Positions 50,275 through 59,152 of a DNA stretch of 64,000 nucleotides are shown here, piece after piece; the stretch's first letter is position 1, and each line of letters opens with the position of its first letter. Under the pieces are notes generated by a model, which ran no database searches, was not told the DNA's origin, and was given only the letters and a program-made list of their open reading frames with translations. The position numbers and the translations under genes were made by a program. The stretch is from Bacillota bacterium. Lineage in GTDB: Bacteria > Bacillota > Bacilli > Paenibacillales > Paenibacillaceae. Location: NCBI GenBank assembly GCA_023386495.1, contig JAEWJS010000152.1:183648-247647 (forward strand). Direction: 5' to 3'.

Positions 50275-50444
50275 TGTTAAGGGAGGTGCATGCGCTAATT
50301 TCAGGCGATATCGCTCATTCTAACCCAATAGCGTATAGAATGCGCTAAATAGCGCACGCCTGTTCGTTAATTAGCGCATTCAAGCCATATTTGCGGTTTG
50401 AGGTGGGCTAAGCCCTTGGATTAGCGCATGTATGTACGTTAACA
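50275..50444. repeat. Four-unit inverted repeat element, family III
   Basis: Units with the core TAGCGCAT: 50275-50297 and 50325-50347 on one strand, 50372-50394 and 50422-50444 on the other. Spacing 50, 47 and 50 bp. Outer units share TAGCGCATG and a TTAACA end, inner units share TAGCGCATTC, so the element is symmetric. The rest of 50031-50594 shows only the heptanucleotide repeat. Confidence 0.75.
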
Positions 50445-50594
50445 ACGCATATGCTTCGCTATTGCATGCCAGCTGTCGGCCTGCACGCCGATCGTCTCCT
50501 AGGAACCGCTAACCGCAGCCGTGCAGCGCATGCGCGGGGGTCCGCGGAATATGCCGCTCGAAACATGGTAATATAGGGGAGAGGTGGTGATCCC

Positions 50595-51404
50595 TTGAAA
50601 CGTATCGTGCTATGGACGGCGGCGCTGCTGCTCATTGCCGGAAGCTGGGGCGGTAATGTGTGGTACTACAACAGCATGCAATTGTCGGAACCGATGTTCC
50701 TGCCGCATTATATCGCTGCGGATGTCCGCAGCGGCTCGATCGATCTCATGTATTTGGAGAATCGATCCGATGCAGGCGAGGTCACGGCTATTCGAATTGA
50801 CGAACTGCCGGGATTGCGGTTCGAGCACTACGAGTACACAAGATACTCGCATCAAGTGGCCATGAAGGCGATGGCGAACTGGAATCCGGATACGCTTGGG
50901 GTGGATGCCGCGCAGCTGCCGATCACCGTTACCGAGGCTACGATCTATTACCGGAACAAGGAGCCGAGGAAGGTGCCGATCGGTGAAATTCGAATCTTCG
51001 AAGGGGAGAACAGCGGCGTGTTCGAGGGCGTATCGGCGGGCGGCTCTTCTGATGGGACCGGCAGCTATTCGGTTCGGTTGAAGGAGCCGATCACCCTAGA
51101 GAAGGTCGACTACACCTTCAGCGAACGGTTGGCCGATGCATTCCGGCTTGAATTGAACGACCGGCCGGCGAGCGAATCGTACCCGATCGAGCTTGCAGCA
51201 GGCGATACGCTCGCGTTCGATTACGAATGGCTGGGGCGCGGCGATCGGCAGGCGGATTTCGAAGGCTACCAGATTAAGCTGCTTCTGTATATGCGCACCG
51301 CCGACGGTCGAAGCGTGGTTGAGACGCTGCCGATTAGCTACAACGTCTATTTAAGCGAGAAGCAAGTGAAACGGCTCGTCCGGGCAGGAGGTGAGCTGCC
51401 ATGA
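50595..51404 (+). CDS. Membrane-anchored or exported protein of unknown function
   Basis: A 269-residue protein starting at TTG 50595 with GAGGTGGTGA upstream. One N-terminal hydrophobic segment (VLWTAALLLIAGSWGGNVWY) should act as a signal anchor; the remaining 240 residues are hydrophilic, beta-rich and end VYLSEKQVKRLVRAGGELP. I recognise no family. It overlaps the next gene by 4 bp (ATGA), so the two probably form a functional pair. Confidence 0.7.
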   Translation: MKRIVLWTAALLLIAGSWGGNVWYYNSMQLSEPMFLPHYIAADVRSGSIDLMYLENRSDAGEVTAIRIDELPGLRFEHYEYTRYSHQVAMKAMANWNPDTLGVDAAQLPITVTEATIYYRNKEPRKVPIGEIRIFEGENSGVFEGVSAGGSSDGTGSYSVRLKEPITLEKVDYTFSERLADAFRLELNDRPASESYPIELAAGDTLAFDYEWLGRGDRQADFEGYQIKLLLYMRTADGRSVVETLPISYNVYLSEKQVKRLVRAGGELP

Positions 51405-51997
51405 GCGAGAAGGCGAACTTCGCTCAGTCCAAGGCGCTAAGGCGCATGGGCTGGGGGCTCCTATTCGAGCTGATTGATATTCGAATCGTAGCCTTCGACC
51501 TATTGCCGGATTTCATCGGATACATCCTGATTGCCTCGGCGCTGTCTGCGCTTGGCGGTCTGCATGCAGGCTTCCGCAGAGCCCGGTGGGCCGCGATCGC
51601 GATGATTGCGCTGACGCTGCCGAATGTCTTGGTGACATCGAATGCCGGATTCGCGGATATGGGCGTGCTTCCGCTGGGACTGCATTTGTACGGGCAGGCG
51701 CTGCTGGCCGTGCATGTGCTGATGGCCTATTGGATCTTCGACGGACTGCGTCATATGGCAGCGCGGGCAGGGGACATCGGCTTGCAGGCTGCTGCCGAGC
51801 TGCGGATGCAGCTGTACATGGCGGTCAATTTTGCACAGCTCGCTGCCTATCCGTTCGTCCTGAATGCGGGCGATGACATGATCGAGGTTCTCCTAGTGGC
51901 CGGCGTACTCGCCTTCATCATGGAGCTGCTGCTCCTGGGTCTGACATTCAAGACGGCCAAGAGACGGCCGCTTGCCGAGGACGAGAGCGAGAACTGA
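51401..51997 (+). CDS. Polytopic membrane protein of unknown function
   Basis: A 198-residue protein with about six hydrophobic helices, starting KALRRMGWGLLFELIDIRIVAFDLLPDFIGYILIASAL. The F-E-L-x-D-I-x-I-x-x-F-D-L-L-P-D-F-x-G-Y pattern is shared by uncharacterised Paenibacillaceae membrane proteins. It begins in ATGA overlap with the exported protein gene at 50595. Function unknown; it converges on the AraC gene at 52034. Confidence 0.7.
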   Translation: MSEKANFAQSKALRRMGWGLLFELIDIRIVAFDLLPDFIGYILIASALSALGGLHAGFRRARWAAIAMIALTLPNVLVTSNAGFADMGVLPLGLHLYGQALLAVHVLMAYWIFDGLRHMAARAGDIGLQAAAELRMQLYMAVNFAQLAAYPFVLNAGDDMIEVLLVAGVLAFIMELLLLGLTFKTAKRRPLAEDESEN

Positions 51998-52033
51998 CCG
52001 CTTCGCCTGCCGCCGTTCGCCTGCCGCCTCGCG

Positions 52034-52876
52034 TCAGCGCTGCAAGCTCTGCTTGAACTTCTCCGGCGTGAGGCCGGTCTTCTTCTTGAAGGCACGCGAG
52101 AAGTGGGCCGGGCTCTTGAAGCCGACCTCGTAGCAGGTCTCCGTAACCGGCTTGGCCGGCTGGAGGAGGAAGGCGATCTTCGCTTGGTTGATGCGCCGCT
52201 CGTAGAGGTAGCTGAAGATCGTGAACCCGGTTACTTCCTTGAACAGCCGGGTTAAATAGTATTTATCGAGATGAAGCTCGCGTTCGAGGACGTCCAGATG
52301 GATGTCTTCCATATAGTGCGTCTCTAGATATTCGACGATGCGCTGCGCGTTCTGCGCTTTGGGGCTGTGCGTGTCTGCCGTCCGAAGCTCCTGGACTTGG
52401 CAGCATTCTTGAATGACATGCAGCAGCTCCAGGAATGTTAACAGGAAACGATTATAAGCAAGCGGATCCTCCAGCAAGAACAGCTCGCAGAGCGTGGACA
52501 GGAGCGATTCGACTTGCTCTCTTTGCGTGCCGGCAAGCCGCAGACGAATATTGCCATGCTCCTGAAAAGGCGCCAGCACATTAAGCAGGAACGGCGGGCG
52601 GATCAGCTCGGCGACGAAGGTCGGGTCGAAATGCAGGATCGTGCGGTGATAAGGCTCGCGTTCATCGATGTTCGGCGCATGCAGCGTCATGCCGTGCATG
52701 AGGAATAGATCGCCCGGCGCAAGCGTGAAAATCTGGCCGCCAATCAAGTAATGGCCAGCGCCGCCATGGAAATAATAGATTTCGTATGTAGCATGTGCAT
52801 GGAAGGAGGCATTCGGATAATGCTCGGTATTGAAGCTGACGTCAATCGGCAGCTGGTAGACGTCTTTCAGACTCAT
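52034..52876 (-). CDS. AraC family regulator of the adjacent Gfo/Idh operon
   Basis: A 280-residue regulator: cupin sensor (FNTEHYPNASFHAHATYEIYYFHGGAGHYLIGG, GDLFLMHGMTLHAPNID) and AraC DNA-binding domain (IHLDVLERELHLDKYYLTRLF, KPVTETCYEVGFKSPAHFSRAF, ending TGLTPEKFKQ). It is divergent from the three-gene operon 53063-56068 across a 186-bp gap, the usual layout for substrate induction of sugar genes. Confidence 0.9.
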   Translation of the reverse strand: MSLKDVYQLPIDVSFNTEHYPNASFHAHATYEIYYFHGGAGHYLIGGQIFTLAPGDLFLMHGMTLHAPNIDEREPYHRTILHFDPTFVAELIRPPFLLNVLAPFQEHGNIRLRLAGTQREQVESLLSTLCELFLLEDPLAYNRFLLTFLELLHVIQECCQVQELRTADTHSPKAQNAQRIVEYLETHYMEDIHLDVLERELHLDKYYLTRLFKEVTGFTIFSYLYERRINQAKIAFLLQPAKPVTETCYEVGFKSPAHFSRAFKKKTGLTPEKFKQSLQR

Positions 52877-52988
52877 GGGGCACCTCCGTTCGCATTGTGC
52901 AATGCCTCAATTGTAGCATGCCGCCTCCATTGCCGCATTAATAAGAAGTCAATTAGAGTCAAATCAACGTCCGAGATTGCTACTGACA

Positions 52989-53002
52989 AGTAAGCGCTTG
53001 CC
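52989..53002 (+). promoter_or_regulatory. Degenerate cre-like site before the Gfo/Idh operon
   Basis: AGTAAGCGCTTGCC keeps the central AAGCGCTT of CcpA catabolite-response elements but differs from the consensus at three positions. Direct AGTCAA repeats lie just upstream. Carbon catabolite control is plausible only. Confidence 0.3.
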
Positions 53003-53062
53003 GAGGACGCATGCTATGCTGGTACATAAGTTCAGCGATCTGGAAAGGATGACGAGGATATC

Positions 53063-54208
53063 ATGGCAGCAGTGAGAGTCGGCGTTATCGGTCTTGGCAA
53101 TATGGGAACCGCGCATGCGAATGCGCTGCATGGCGGCATTATTAAGGGAGCAACTCTTGGAGCGGTCTGCGATGAGCGGCCCGAGCGTATCGAATGGGCG
53201 CGCGGACAATACGGCGAAGCGACGGCCTATTACGGAGATGTCGACGCGATGCTCGCTTCGGGTACCATTGACGGCGTGATCGTGGCAACGCCGCATTACG
53301 GCCATCCCGAATTGGCGATTAAGGCGTTCGGCCAGGGGCTGCATGTACTGATCGAGAAGCCTGCCGGTGTCTATACGAAGCAAGTGCGCGAGATGAACGA
53401 GGCGGCAGCCGCAACGGATAAAGTATACGGGATCATGTACAACCAGCGGCTCAATCCGATGTATCTGAAGCTGCGGGAGCTAGTGGAGTCCGGCGAGCTT
53501 GGCGAGCTGCGGCGCACGAACTGGATCGTGACCGACTGGTACCGGTCGCAGAGCTACTACGATTCCGGCAGCTGGCGGGCAACTTGGGAAGGCGAAGGCG
53601 GAGGCGTCCTGATCAATCAATGTCCGCATCAGCTGGACCTGTGGCACTGGACGACGCATCTGAAGCCGAAGCGGCTTCGCGCGTTCTGCCAGTTCGGCAA
53701 GTACCGGGATATCGAGGTCGAGAACGAAGTGACGGCATACGTGGAATACGAGAACGGCGGCACGGGCGTATTCGTGACGACGACAGCCGAGGCGCCTGGC
53801 ACGAACCGGTTCGAGGTGGCGGGCACGCGCGGCAAGATCGTCATCGAGCGCGGCAAAATGTCGTTCTGGCGCAATCGGGTGTCGGAGCCGGAGTTCAATG
53901 CGTCGTTCCGCGGCGGGTTCGGCTCGCCCGAATGCTGGTCGGTCGATATTCCGGTCCCGGCAGGAGAGGGACAGCAGCATAACGGCATCATTCAGAACTG
54001 GACGGATGCGATTGCCGGCGGGACGCCGCTTGTCGCGCCGGGCGAGGACGGCATTAACGGTCTCATGCTGTCCAATGCCATGCTGCTGTCGACTTGGACG
54101 GATAGTTGGGTGGACTTCCCGATCGATGAAGAACGGTTCCATGCAGAGCTCGAGGCGCGGATTCGCGAATCGCGCGACCGCCGAGCATCCGAAGGGAGCC
54201 GATCCTAA
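53063..54208 (+). CDS. Gfo/Idh/MocA family NAD(P)-dependent sugar oxidoreductase
   Basis: A 381-residue dehydrogenase. Rossmann motif GVIGLGNMGTAHANALHGG at the N-terminus, the EKP signature in VLIEKPAGVYTKQV (about residue 95) and the NQCPHQLDLWHWTTH segment (about 190), whose Cys-Pro-His-x-x-Asp contains the catalytic His of the family. GGAAAGGATGACGAGG precedes the ATG. First of a three-gene operon overlapping a second Gfo/Idh gene by 1 bp, likely for oxidation of an inositol- or sugar-derived substrate. Confidence 0.92.
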   Translation: MAAVRVGVIGLGNMGTAHANALHGGIIKGATLGAVCDERPERIEWARGQYGEATAYYGDVDAMLASGTIDGVIVATPHYGHPELAIKAFGQGLHVLIEKPAGVYTKQVREMNEAAAATDKVYGIMYNQRLNPMYLKLRELVESGELGELRRTNWIVTDWYRSQSYYDSGSWRATWEGEGGGVLINQCPHQLDLWHWTTHLKPKRLRAFCQFGKYRDIEVENEVTAYVEYENGGTGVFVTTTAEAPGTNRFEVAGTRGKIVIERGKMSFWRNRVSEPEFNASFRGGFGSPECWSVDIPVPAGEGQQHNGIIQNWTDAIAGGTPLVAPGEDGINGLMLSNAMLLSTWTDSWVDFPIDEERFHAELEARIRESRDRRASEGSRS

Positions 54209-55281
54209 TGCGCGGAGACGGCATGAATTATGCGCCGCAGGGCAAGCCACAGCCGGTCGTGAAGCCGGGCGAATTCGTCTTCGCGGCGATGGCGCTGGAC
54301 CACGGCCATATCTACGGCATGTGCAACGGGCTCATCGAAGCCGGCGGAACGTTGAAGCTCGTCTATGACCCGGATCCGCTCAAGGTGGCGGCCTTCCGCA
54401 AGACGTATCCCGACGTGCAGGCTGCCGATTCGCCTGAAGCGATCCTGCAGGACCCGGAGATCATGCTGGTAGCGGCTGCCGCGATCCCTTCGGAACGCGG
54501 ACCGCTCGGCGTCCAAGTGATGCGGCACGGCAAGGATTATTTTACGGATAAGACGCCGTTCACGACACTTGAGCAACTGGAGGAGGCGCGGCAGGCCGTG
54601 GCCGAGACGGGGCGCAAGTACGCCGTCTACTACAGCGAGCGGTTGCATGTCGAGAGCGCGATCCATGCGGGGGATCTCATAGCCTCCGGTGCGATCGGGC
54701 GCGTCGTGCAGGTGCTGGGCCTCGGGCCTCATCGGCTGAATGCGACGTCGCGGCCGGATTGGTTTTTCCGGAAGGAGCAGTACGGCGGCATTCTGTGCGA
54801 CATCGGCAGCCATCAGATCGAGCAGTTCCTATTCTTCGCGGGCTGCCAGGACGCCAAGATACTGCACAGCAAGGTCGCGAACTATCATTGCAAGGAGCAG
54901 TATCCGGAGCTGGAAGACTTCGGTGACGCGACGCTGGTGGGCGATAACGGGGCGACGAATTATTTTCGGGTGGATTGGCTGACGCCGAACGGGCTGGGCA
55001 CATGGGGAGACGGACGCACGGTTATCATGGGCACTGACGGCTACATTGAGCTTCGCAAATATATCGACATCGCGCGTTCCCCGGGCGGCAACCACCTGTA
55101 CTTGGTCAACGGCGAGGGCGAGCATCATATGGAACTGTCGGGCAAGGTCGGGTATCCGTACTTCGGGCGGTTGATCTTGGATTGCTTGAACCGGGAAGAG
55201 ACCGCGATGACGCAGGCGCATACGTTCAAGGCTGCGGAGCTGTGCTTGCTTGCGCAGCAAGCGGCCGTACGGATCGAATAG
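54208..55281 (+). CDS. Second Gfo/Idh/MocA family oxidoreductase
   Basis: A 357-residue paralog; AAGGGAG sits 9 bp before ATG 54208, which overlaps the upstream stop (TAATG). The N-terminus reads FAAMALDHGHIYGMCNGLIEAGGTLKLVYDPD, an altered Rossmann loop; the KTPF in DYFTDKTPFTTLEQL replaces EKP, and CDIGSHQIEQFLFF holds the conserved His. A partial decayed duplicate of its 3' part lies at 58853-59055. Works with its neighbours in the same pathway. Confidence 0.88.
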   Translation: MRGDGMNYAPQGKPQPVVKPGEFVFAAMALDHGHIYGMCNGLIEAGGTLKLVYDPDPLKVAAFRKTYPDVQAADSPEAILQDPEIMLVAAAAIPSERGPLGVQVMRHGKDYFTDKTPFTTLEQLEEARQAVAETGRKYAVYYSERLHVESAIHAGDLIASGAIGRVVQVLGLGPHRLNATSRPDWFFRKEQYGGILCDIGSHQIEQFLFFAGCQDAKILHSKVANYHCKEQYPELEDFGDATLVGDNGATNYFRVDWLTPNGLGTWGDGRTVIMGTDGYIELRKYIDIARSPGGNHLYLVNGEGEHHMELSGKVGYPYFGRLILDCLNREETAMTQAHTFKAAELCLLAQQAAVRIE

Positions 55282-55297
55282 AACGGAGGATGAGAAG

Positions 55298-56068
55298 ATG
55301 AAGCGAGATCAGATTGCGGCGCAGCTCTACACGCTGCGGGATTACACGAAGACGCCGGAGGATTTCGAACGTACGCTGGAACGGGTAGCCGCCATCGGGT
55401 ATGCGGCCGTGCAAGTATCCGGAACGGGACCGCTGGACCCGGCGTTCGTGAAGGAGGCCGCCGACCGGCATGGCCTGGCGATCTGCGCCACGCATATCCC
55501 GTATGCGCGGTTGAAGGACGATCTCGACGCGGTCATTGCGGAGCACAAGCTGTGGGGCTGCCGCTATGTCGGACTCGGCATGCTGCCGCAGTCGTACATC
55601 CAGGCGGGACGAGACGGCTATACGGCGTTCGCGCGGGAGTGCGACGAGATTGCGAAGAAGCTGGATGCCGCAGGACTGAAGTTTGTCTACCACAACCATA
55701 AGATCGAGTTTCAAAAATACGACGGCGTAACCGGCATGGAGTTGCTGATGAACGAGACGGATGCCGATGCCTTCCACTTCGAGCTGGACACGTACTGGGC
55801 GCAAGCCGGCGGTGCAGATCCTGCGGCATGGATCCGCAAGCTGGGCGGACGCATGAAGGTCGTCCACCTGAAGGATATGGAGATCGTGGACGACACGCAG
55901 CTGTTCGCCGAGCTCGGTGAAGGCAACATGAGCTGGGACGCGATCATCGAAGCTTGCGACGCGATCGGCATGGAGTGGTACATCGTCGAGCAGGACGCCT
56001 GCCGGCGCGACCCGTTCGAGAGCCTCGCGATCAGCTACAAGTATCTGGCGGCGCGGGTGCAGGGGTAA
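55298..56068 (+). CDS. Sugar phosphate isomerase/epimerase (TIM barrel, IolE-like)
   Basis: A 256-residue AP endonuclease 2-fold protein; GGAGG at 55285-55289 fixes ATG 55298. It begins IAAQLYTLRDYTKTPEDFERTL and has metal-site residues in FVYHNHKIEFQ, FELDTYWAQAGG, VVHLKDME and EWYIVEQD, the standard Glu/Asp/His/Glu set. Such enzymes isomerise or dehydrate keto-sugars made by Gfo/Idh dehydrogenases, which fits its place as third gene. A fragment of a second copy lies at 59057-59136. Confidence 0.9.
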   Translation: MKRDQIAAQLYTLRDYTKTPEDFERTLERVAAIGYAAVQVSGTGPLDPAFVKEAADRHGLAICATHIPYARLKDDLDAVIAEHKLWGCRYVGLGMLPQSYIQAGRDGYTAFARECDEIAKKLDAAGLKFVYHNHKIEFQKYDGVTGMELLMNETDADAFHFELDTYWAQAGGADPAAWIRKLGGRMKVVHLKDMEIVDDTQLFAELGEGNMSWDAIIEACDAIGMEWYIVEQDACRRDPFESLAISYKYLAARVQG

Positions 56069-56080
56069 CCTAGGAATTGA

Positions 56081-56123
56081 AGAGCGTGTCAACGTCTGCG
56101 ACAGGGGACGATTGACACGCTCT
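56081..56123 (+). terminator. Terminator of the Gfo/Idh operon
   Basis: AGAGCGTGTCAA (56081-56092) pairs perfectly with TTGACACGCTCT (56112-56123). Confidence 0.7.
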
Positions 56124-56154
56124 CCTTACTTGTTACCTAGTTCCAATAAAAGTG

Positions 56155-56673
56155 TTATCTTGTTCCTGACACCATTATGCTCCTTACGAGTTCATCATCA
56201 ATACCGAATTCAATATCTACATGGTTTATATGATCATAATAGCCGATAATCTTCATGCCTGTATCTTTTCTTTCATAGTAATGATCACCATAGGCCTGTA
56301 TCACCTCATCAATGGAGTGTCCAATACGTATGGACCTCGCACTCTCGTGTCGGCTACTATAAATGACATAGCGTTCTACTGAGTTATCCACGACTTTGAA
56401 CTCTAAATCTACGCGGTCATTGGAATCCCCATAGTTATAGTAGGTTGCCTCCGGATTCTTAGTCTGATGTATCGTGCGAGGCTCACCGAATTCACGTTCG
56501 ATCTCCTGGACAGAGGAACCAATCGTAACAGATTTGAGATTCTCATTGATCAGATCAGTACTTTCTACCTGATCATAATACTCCGTCTTATTGATAGTCC
56601 CACATCCACTGAGCATAAGAATTACTAGCAATATAGTTACACATTTAGGATGAATAGTCATACTTTTTCGCAA
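56155..56673 (-). CDS. Lipoprotein of unknown function in an AT-rich island
   Basis: A 172-residue lipoprotein. The best start is TTG 56673, 6 bp after a perfect AGGAGG (56680-56685 on the minus strand); the nearest ATG is at 56661. Lipobox LSGC. The mature part has two similar halves: VTIGSSVQEIEREFGEPRTI and IRIGHSIDEVIQAYGDHYYE, resembling BLIP/SmpA-like repeats (G-x-S-x-x-E-V-x-x-x-x-G). AT-rich compared with the neighbours, as are the next two genes; likely transferred together. Confidence 0.75.
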   Translation of the reverse strand: MRKSMTIHPKCVTILLVILMLSGCGTINKTEYYDQVESTDLINENLKSVTIGSSVQEIEREFGEPRTIHQTKNPEATYYNYGDSNDRVDLEFKVVDNSVERYVIYSSRHESARSIRIGHSIDEVIQAYGDHYYERKDTGMKIIGYYDHINHVDIEFGIDDELVRSIMVSGTR

Positions 56674-56754
56674 AATTGACCTCCTAGTTGCTGCGAAATG
56701 TTTTGTCAAAGCACCAAAATACCACATTTAAGTGGTATTTTGGTCGAGTGAATA

Positions 56755-57789
56755 TTAATTAATCGCCTTTAAGTACTGGTTTAATTCTTTTACTAACGTC
56801 ATTCGATCATACACTTTATTCTGTTCCCTGTTATCTTGAATAGCTAACGCAGTATATCCGGTTGCGAATGCTGTCGCGAATGATACTCCCGTATCCAGTG
56901 TCATGGTATCCTCTAGATATAATGAGAAGATATCTTCACCGGGTGCAAATACGTCTACCTTCTTATGCACAAACTCTTCTGAAAAAATTTCACCTTCGAC
57001 ATTTAACATACCTACATTTATGACTTCTGGATATGCACCAGGATAGGCAAGTGAAGTATCGCCTAGTTTAGAGATGTTCCCAGATGAGGACAGTACAGTA
57101 ATATTATTTTTCGCGGCGGCTTTGATAGCTTGATGTAGTTTTGGATTTCCTTGCGGGAATTCTAAGCTGATATTTATAATATCTACTTCCTGTTCAATAG
57201 CCCATTCTATACCCTGGATGAGGTCCTCATACATCACATTTCCGTGATCATTAGCTACTTTCGCAATATAAAGCTGGCAATCCGGTGCAATTCCTAGGAG
57301 ATTATATCCATTCTCGCGTGCACAAATAATCCCTGATATTTTGGTGCCATGTCCGTTTAAATCTTCAAAATTGTTAGGATCCTCGTCACTAAAATTTATT
57401 CCTCTTACATAAGTAATGTCTCTATTGTCGGTATCAATTCCAGTGTCTAGTACGGCAATCTTAACCCCAGTTCCCTTAATACCTTGCTCATGCCATTTAC
57501 GGAGTTCAACAGATGGCTGCAGCTGAGTTACTTCTGTCATACTGCTTGTATCTGGAATAGGTCTTTCCTCTGAATGGCTCATACTTATATGGTTCATACC
57601 TGTATGATCCATTTCGGAATGGTCCGCGATTGAGTTGCTCCTTTCAGAATGACTCATTTGAGAATGGTCCATACCCATATGATTCATCGTGTTGGCAGTG
57701 CCCGTGTGTCCCTCCGTGCGGTTTGAACACCCTATTAGGCTGGCTATTGCAAGGGTGATAATAAATATAAGCGGTCCCCATTTAATCAT
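56755..57789 (-). CDS. Lipoprotein subtilase (S8) with a Met/His-rich linker
   Basis: A 344-residue membrane-anchored serine protease. Lipobox SLIGC with Cys21. Residues 35-73 carry repeats of the type M-D-H-S-x-M and M-N-H, about ten Met and ten His, as in copper/silver-binding proteins. The peptidase domain has Asp115 (VLDTGID), His147 (NGHGTKISG), oxyanion Asn238 (SSSGN) and Ser303 (TGVSFATAFATG), all in place. No inhibitor propeptide is visible. It lies 18 bp downstream of the Cys-rich secreted protein gene and may process it, as in LanP-type systems; that is inference. AT-rich. Confidence 0.88.
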   Translation of the reverse strand: MIKWGPLIFIITLAIASLIGCSNRTEGHTGTANTMNHMGMDHSQMSHSERSNSIADHSEMDHTGMNHISMSHSEERPIPDTSSMTEVTQLQPSVELRKWHEQGIKGTGVKIAVLDTGIDTDNRDITYVRGINFSDEDPNNFEDLNGHGTKISGIICARENGYNLLGIAPDCQLYIAKVANDHGNVMYEDLIQGIEWAIEQEVDIINISLEFPQGNPKLHQAIKAAAKNNITVLSSSGNISKLGDTSLAYPGAYPEVINVGMLNVEGEIFSEEFVHKKVDVFAPGEDIFSLYLEDTMTLDTGVSFATAFATGYTALAIQDNREQNKVYDRMTLVKELNQYLKAIN

Positions 57790-57807
57790 AATTTATACAA
57801 CCAATCC

Positions 57808-58548
57808 TTATGGAATTTGTTGCCACCATGCATGAGTGTGCCAGTACTCATCGTGAGAGATAAGTGGGGAACAATTTCGAATGTATGCCTTGCAATATCT
57901 GAGATCGGAATCCATTTTACCTAGTGTTGAGTCTGATGCGCAAATCCAAAAGCTAACGATTGCTTTATAACAATCCGAGGTGATAAAGTTTTGGTAACCC
58001 CACCCATTGTCATCCAAGCAATAAGGCCACCCACCTCCGGAAATGATGCCGTCTTGAGGCTTCATAGAATGATCAACATAGATTTGAGATGCAGGGATCG
58101 TAATTTCAATTTCTTGTTTCAATTTCTTAGCGATCGGATGTTTTATCTGGCCCAGTTCCTTGAGTGCATTGTATAAGTTCTCTAGTTCGATCTTTTGCAC
58201 ATACAGATCGCCTTTGATCTTATTCATATCTGATTCGTTTATGCCAAATTGATTGGCTTTGGCTTTTAGGATTTCATCGGTAGAATAGAATCGCTCACCT
58301 TTGGCCTTTGCCTCTTTAAAGATTTGATCCAATTCTCGTTGTTTTCTCTCTTGATTTAAAGACATATCATTGACGAATCGATGATCTCTTTTGATAACTT
58401 GGGTTTTAACTTGCTCTGATGAGTCATAATTGGCAATCATGTTGGCTGCAAGTGTTTTGTAATCAACTTCAGAAGCAGATGCATAGGTACTTTGGAAAAC
58501 CAGTGTAAGAAACAGAGCCATCATTACCATTTTTCTTACTGCTTTCAC
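57808..58548 (-). CDS. Secreted protein with a Cys/Trp-rich C-terminal region
   Basis: A 246-residue exported protein, GTG 58548 with GGGAGG upstream; signal peptide VRKMVMMALFLTLVFQSTYASA. A charged helical middle (residues about 30-165) is followed after IISGGGWPYC by 75 residues with five cysteines and many aromatics (WPYC, SDC, WIC, RYC, RNC, then HDEYWHTHAWWQQIP). No family is recognised. Layout of a leader-like helical part, a GGG junction and a compact Cys-rich end suggests a precursor cut by the adjacent protease. First gene of the AT-rich unit. Confidence 0.72.
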   Translation of the reverse strand: MKAVRKMVMMALFLTLVFQSTYASASEVDYKTLAANMIANYDSSEQVKTQVIKRDHRFVNDMSLNQERKQRELDQIFKEAKAKGERFYSTDEILKAKANQFGINESDMNKIKGDLYVQKIELENLYNALKELGQIKHPIAKKLKQEIEITIPASQIYVDHSMKPQDGIISGGGWPYCLDDNGWGYQNFITSDCYKAIVSFWICASDSTLGKMDSDLRYCKAYIRNCSPLISHDEYWHTHAWWQQIP

Positions 58549-58852
58549 CTGATTACTTCCTCCCTTTAGTAATGTTATTCATGTAAAACTCAATAATCAC
58601 CTCCGGAACCCAATATATCCATTTTTTTTCAAGCAAATCAACCTACCTAAGGACTATAACTAAACCTAAGTTTTATAGCCTATTGTTAGGTGTTTTTACA
58701 GTCAAGTCCTATTTTCTGAACCTTGACCTCGAGGTAGCCTCTGACTTATCCCTTCCGAAGCTCGTACGGTGAATACTTTGCTCGGTTGCTTGGTCATGCG
58801 ATCATTATGTACGCTCGTTTGAGCGATATCCGGTCGTCTGGTTGAGGTATAG

Positions 58853-59136
58853 GTCAGATCGATCAGTTCTTGTTTTCTTGTAATACGCAGGCAAGCCTGG
58901 ATGCCAAAGTGCTGCACAGCAAGGTCGCGAATTATTATTGCAAGGAACAGTACAGCTTGGGTATTAAGGCGAGGCGAGGCTGGTCGGCGATAACGGGACT
59001 TTTCTTGCGTGGATTGACGACCCTGCAGGGCTGGGCACATGGGGAGAAGGCCGACGATGAAGCACGCACAGATTGCTGCGCAGTTCTATACGCTGCGCGA
59101 GCATACGAAGATGCGAAGACTTCAAGAGTACGCTTG
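58853..59136 (+). pseudogene. Decayed duplicate of the Gfo/Idh and isomerase genes
   Basis: Bases 58853-59045 resemble 54812-55010 of the second Gfo/Idh gene (for example GTGCTGCACAGCAAGGTCGC and CTGGGCACATGGGGAGA) with indels and frame breaks. At 59057 the text jumps to an isomerase start, MKHAQIAAQFYTLREHTK, and stops after 26 codons. The middle of both genes is missing. With the intact pair at 54208-56068 this fragment brackets the AT-rich island 56155-58560. Between 58549 and 58852 I see no gene. Confidence 0.8.
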
Positions 59137-59152
59137 AACGGTAGCTTCACCC

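Noticed and set aside
50100..50348. 82-codon frame over the heptanucleotide repeat
   Set aside because: A 7-bp period read in three frames gives the same peptide pattern (APSAERR); no ribosome binding site.
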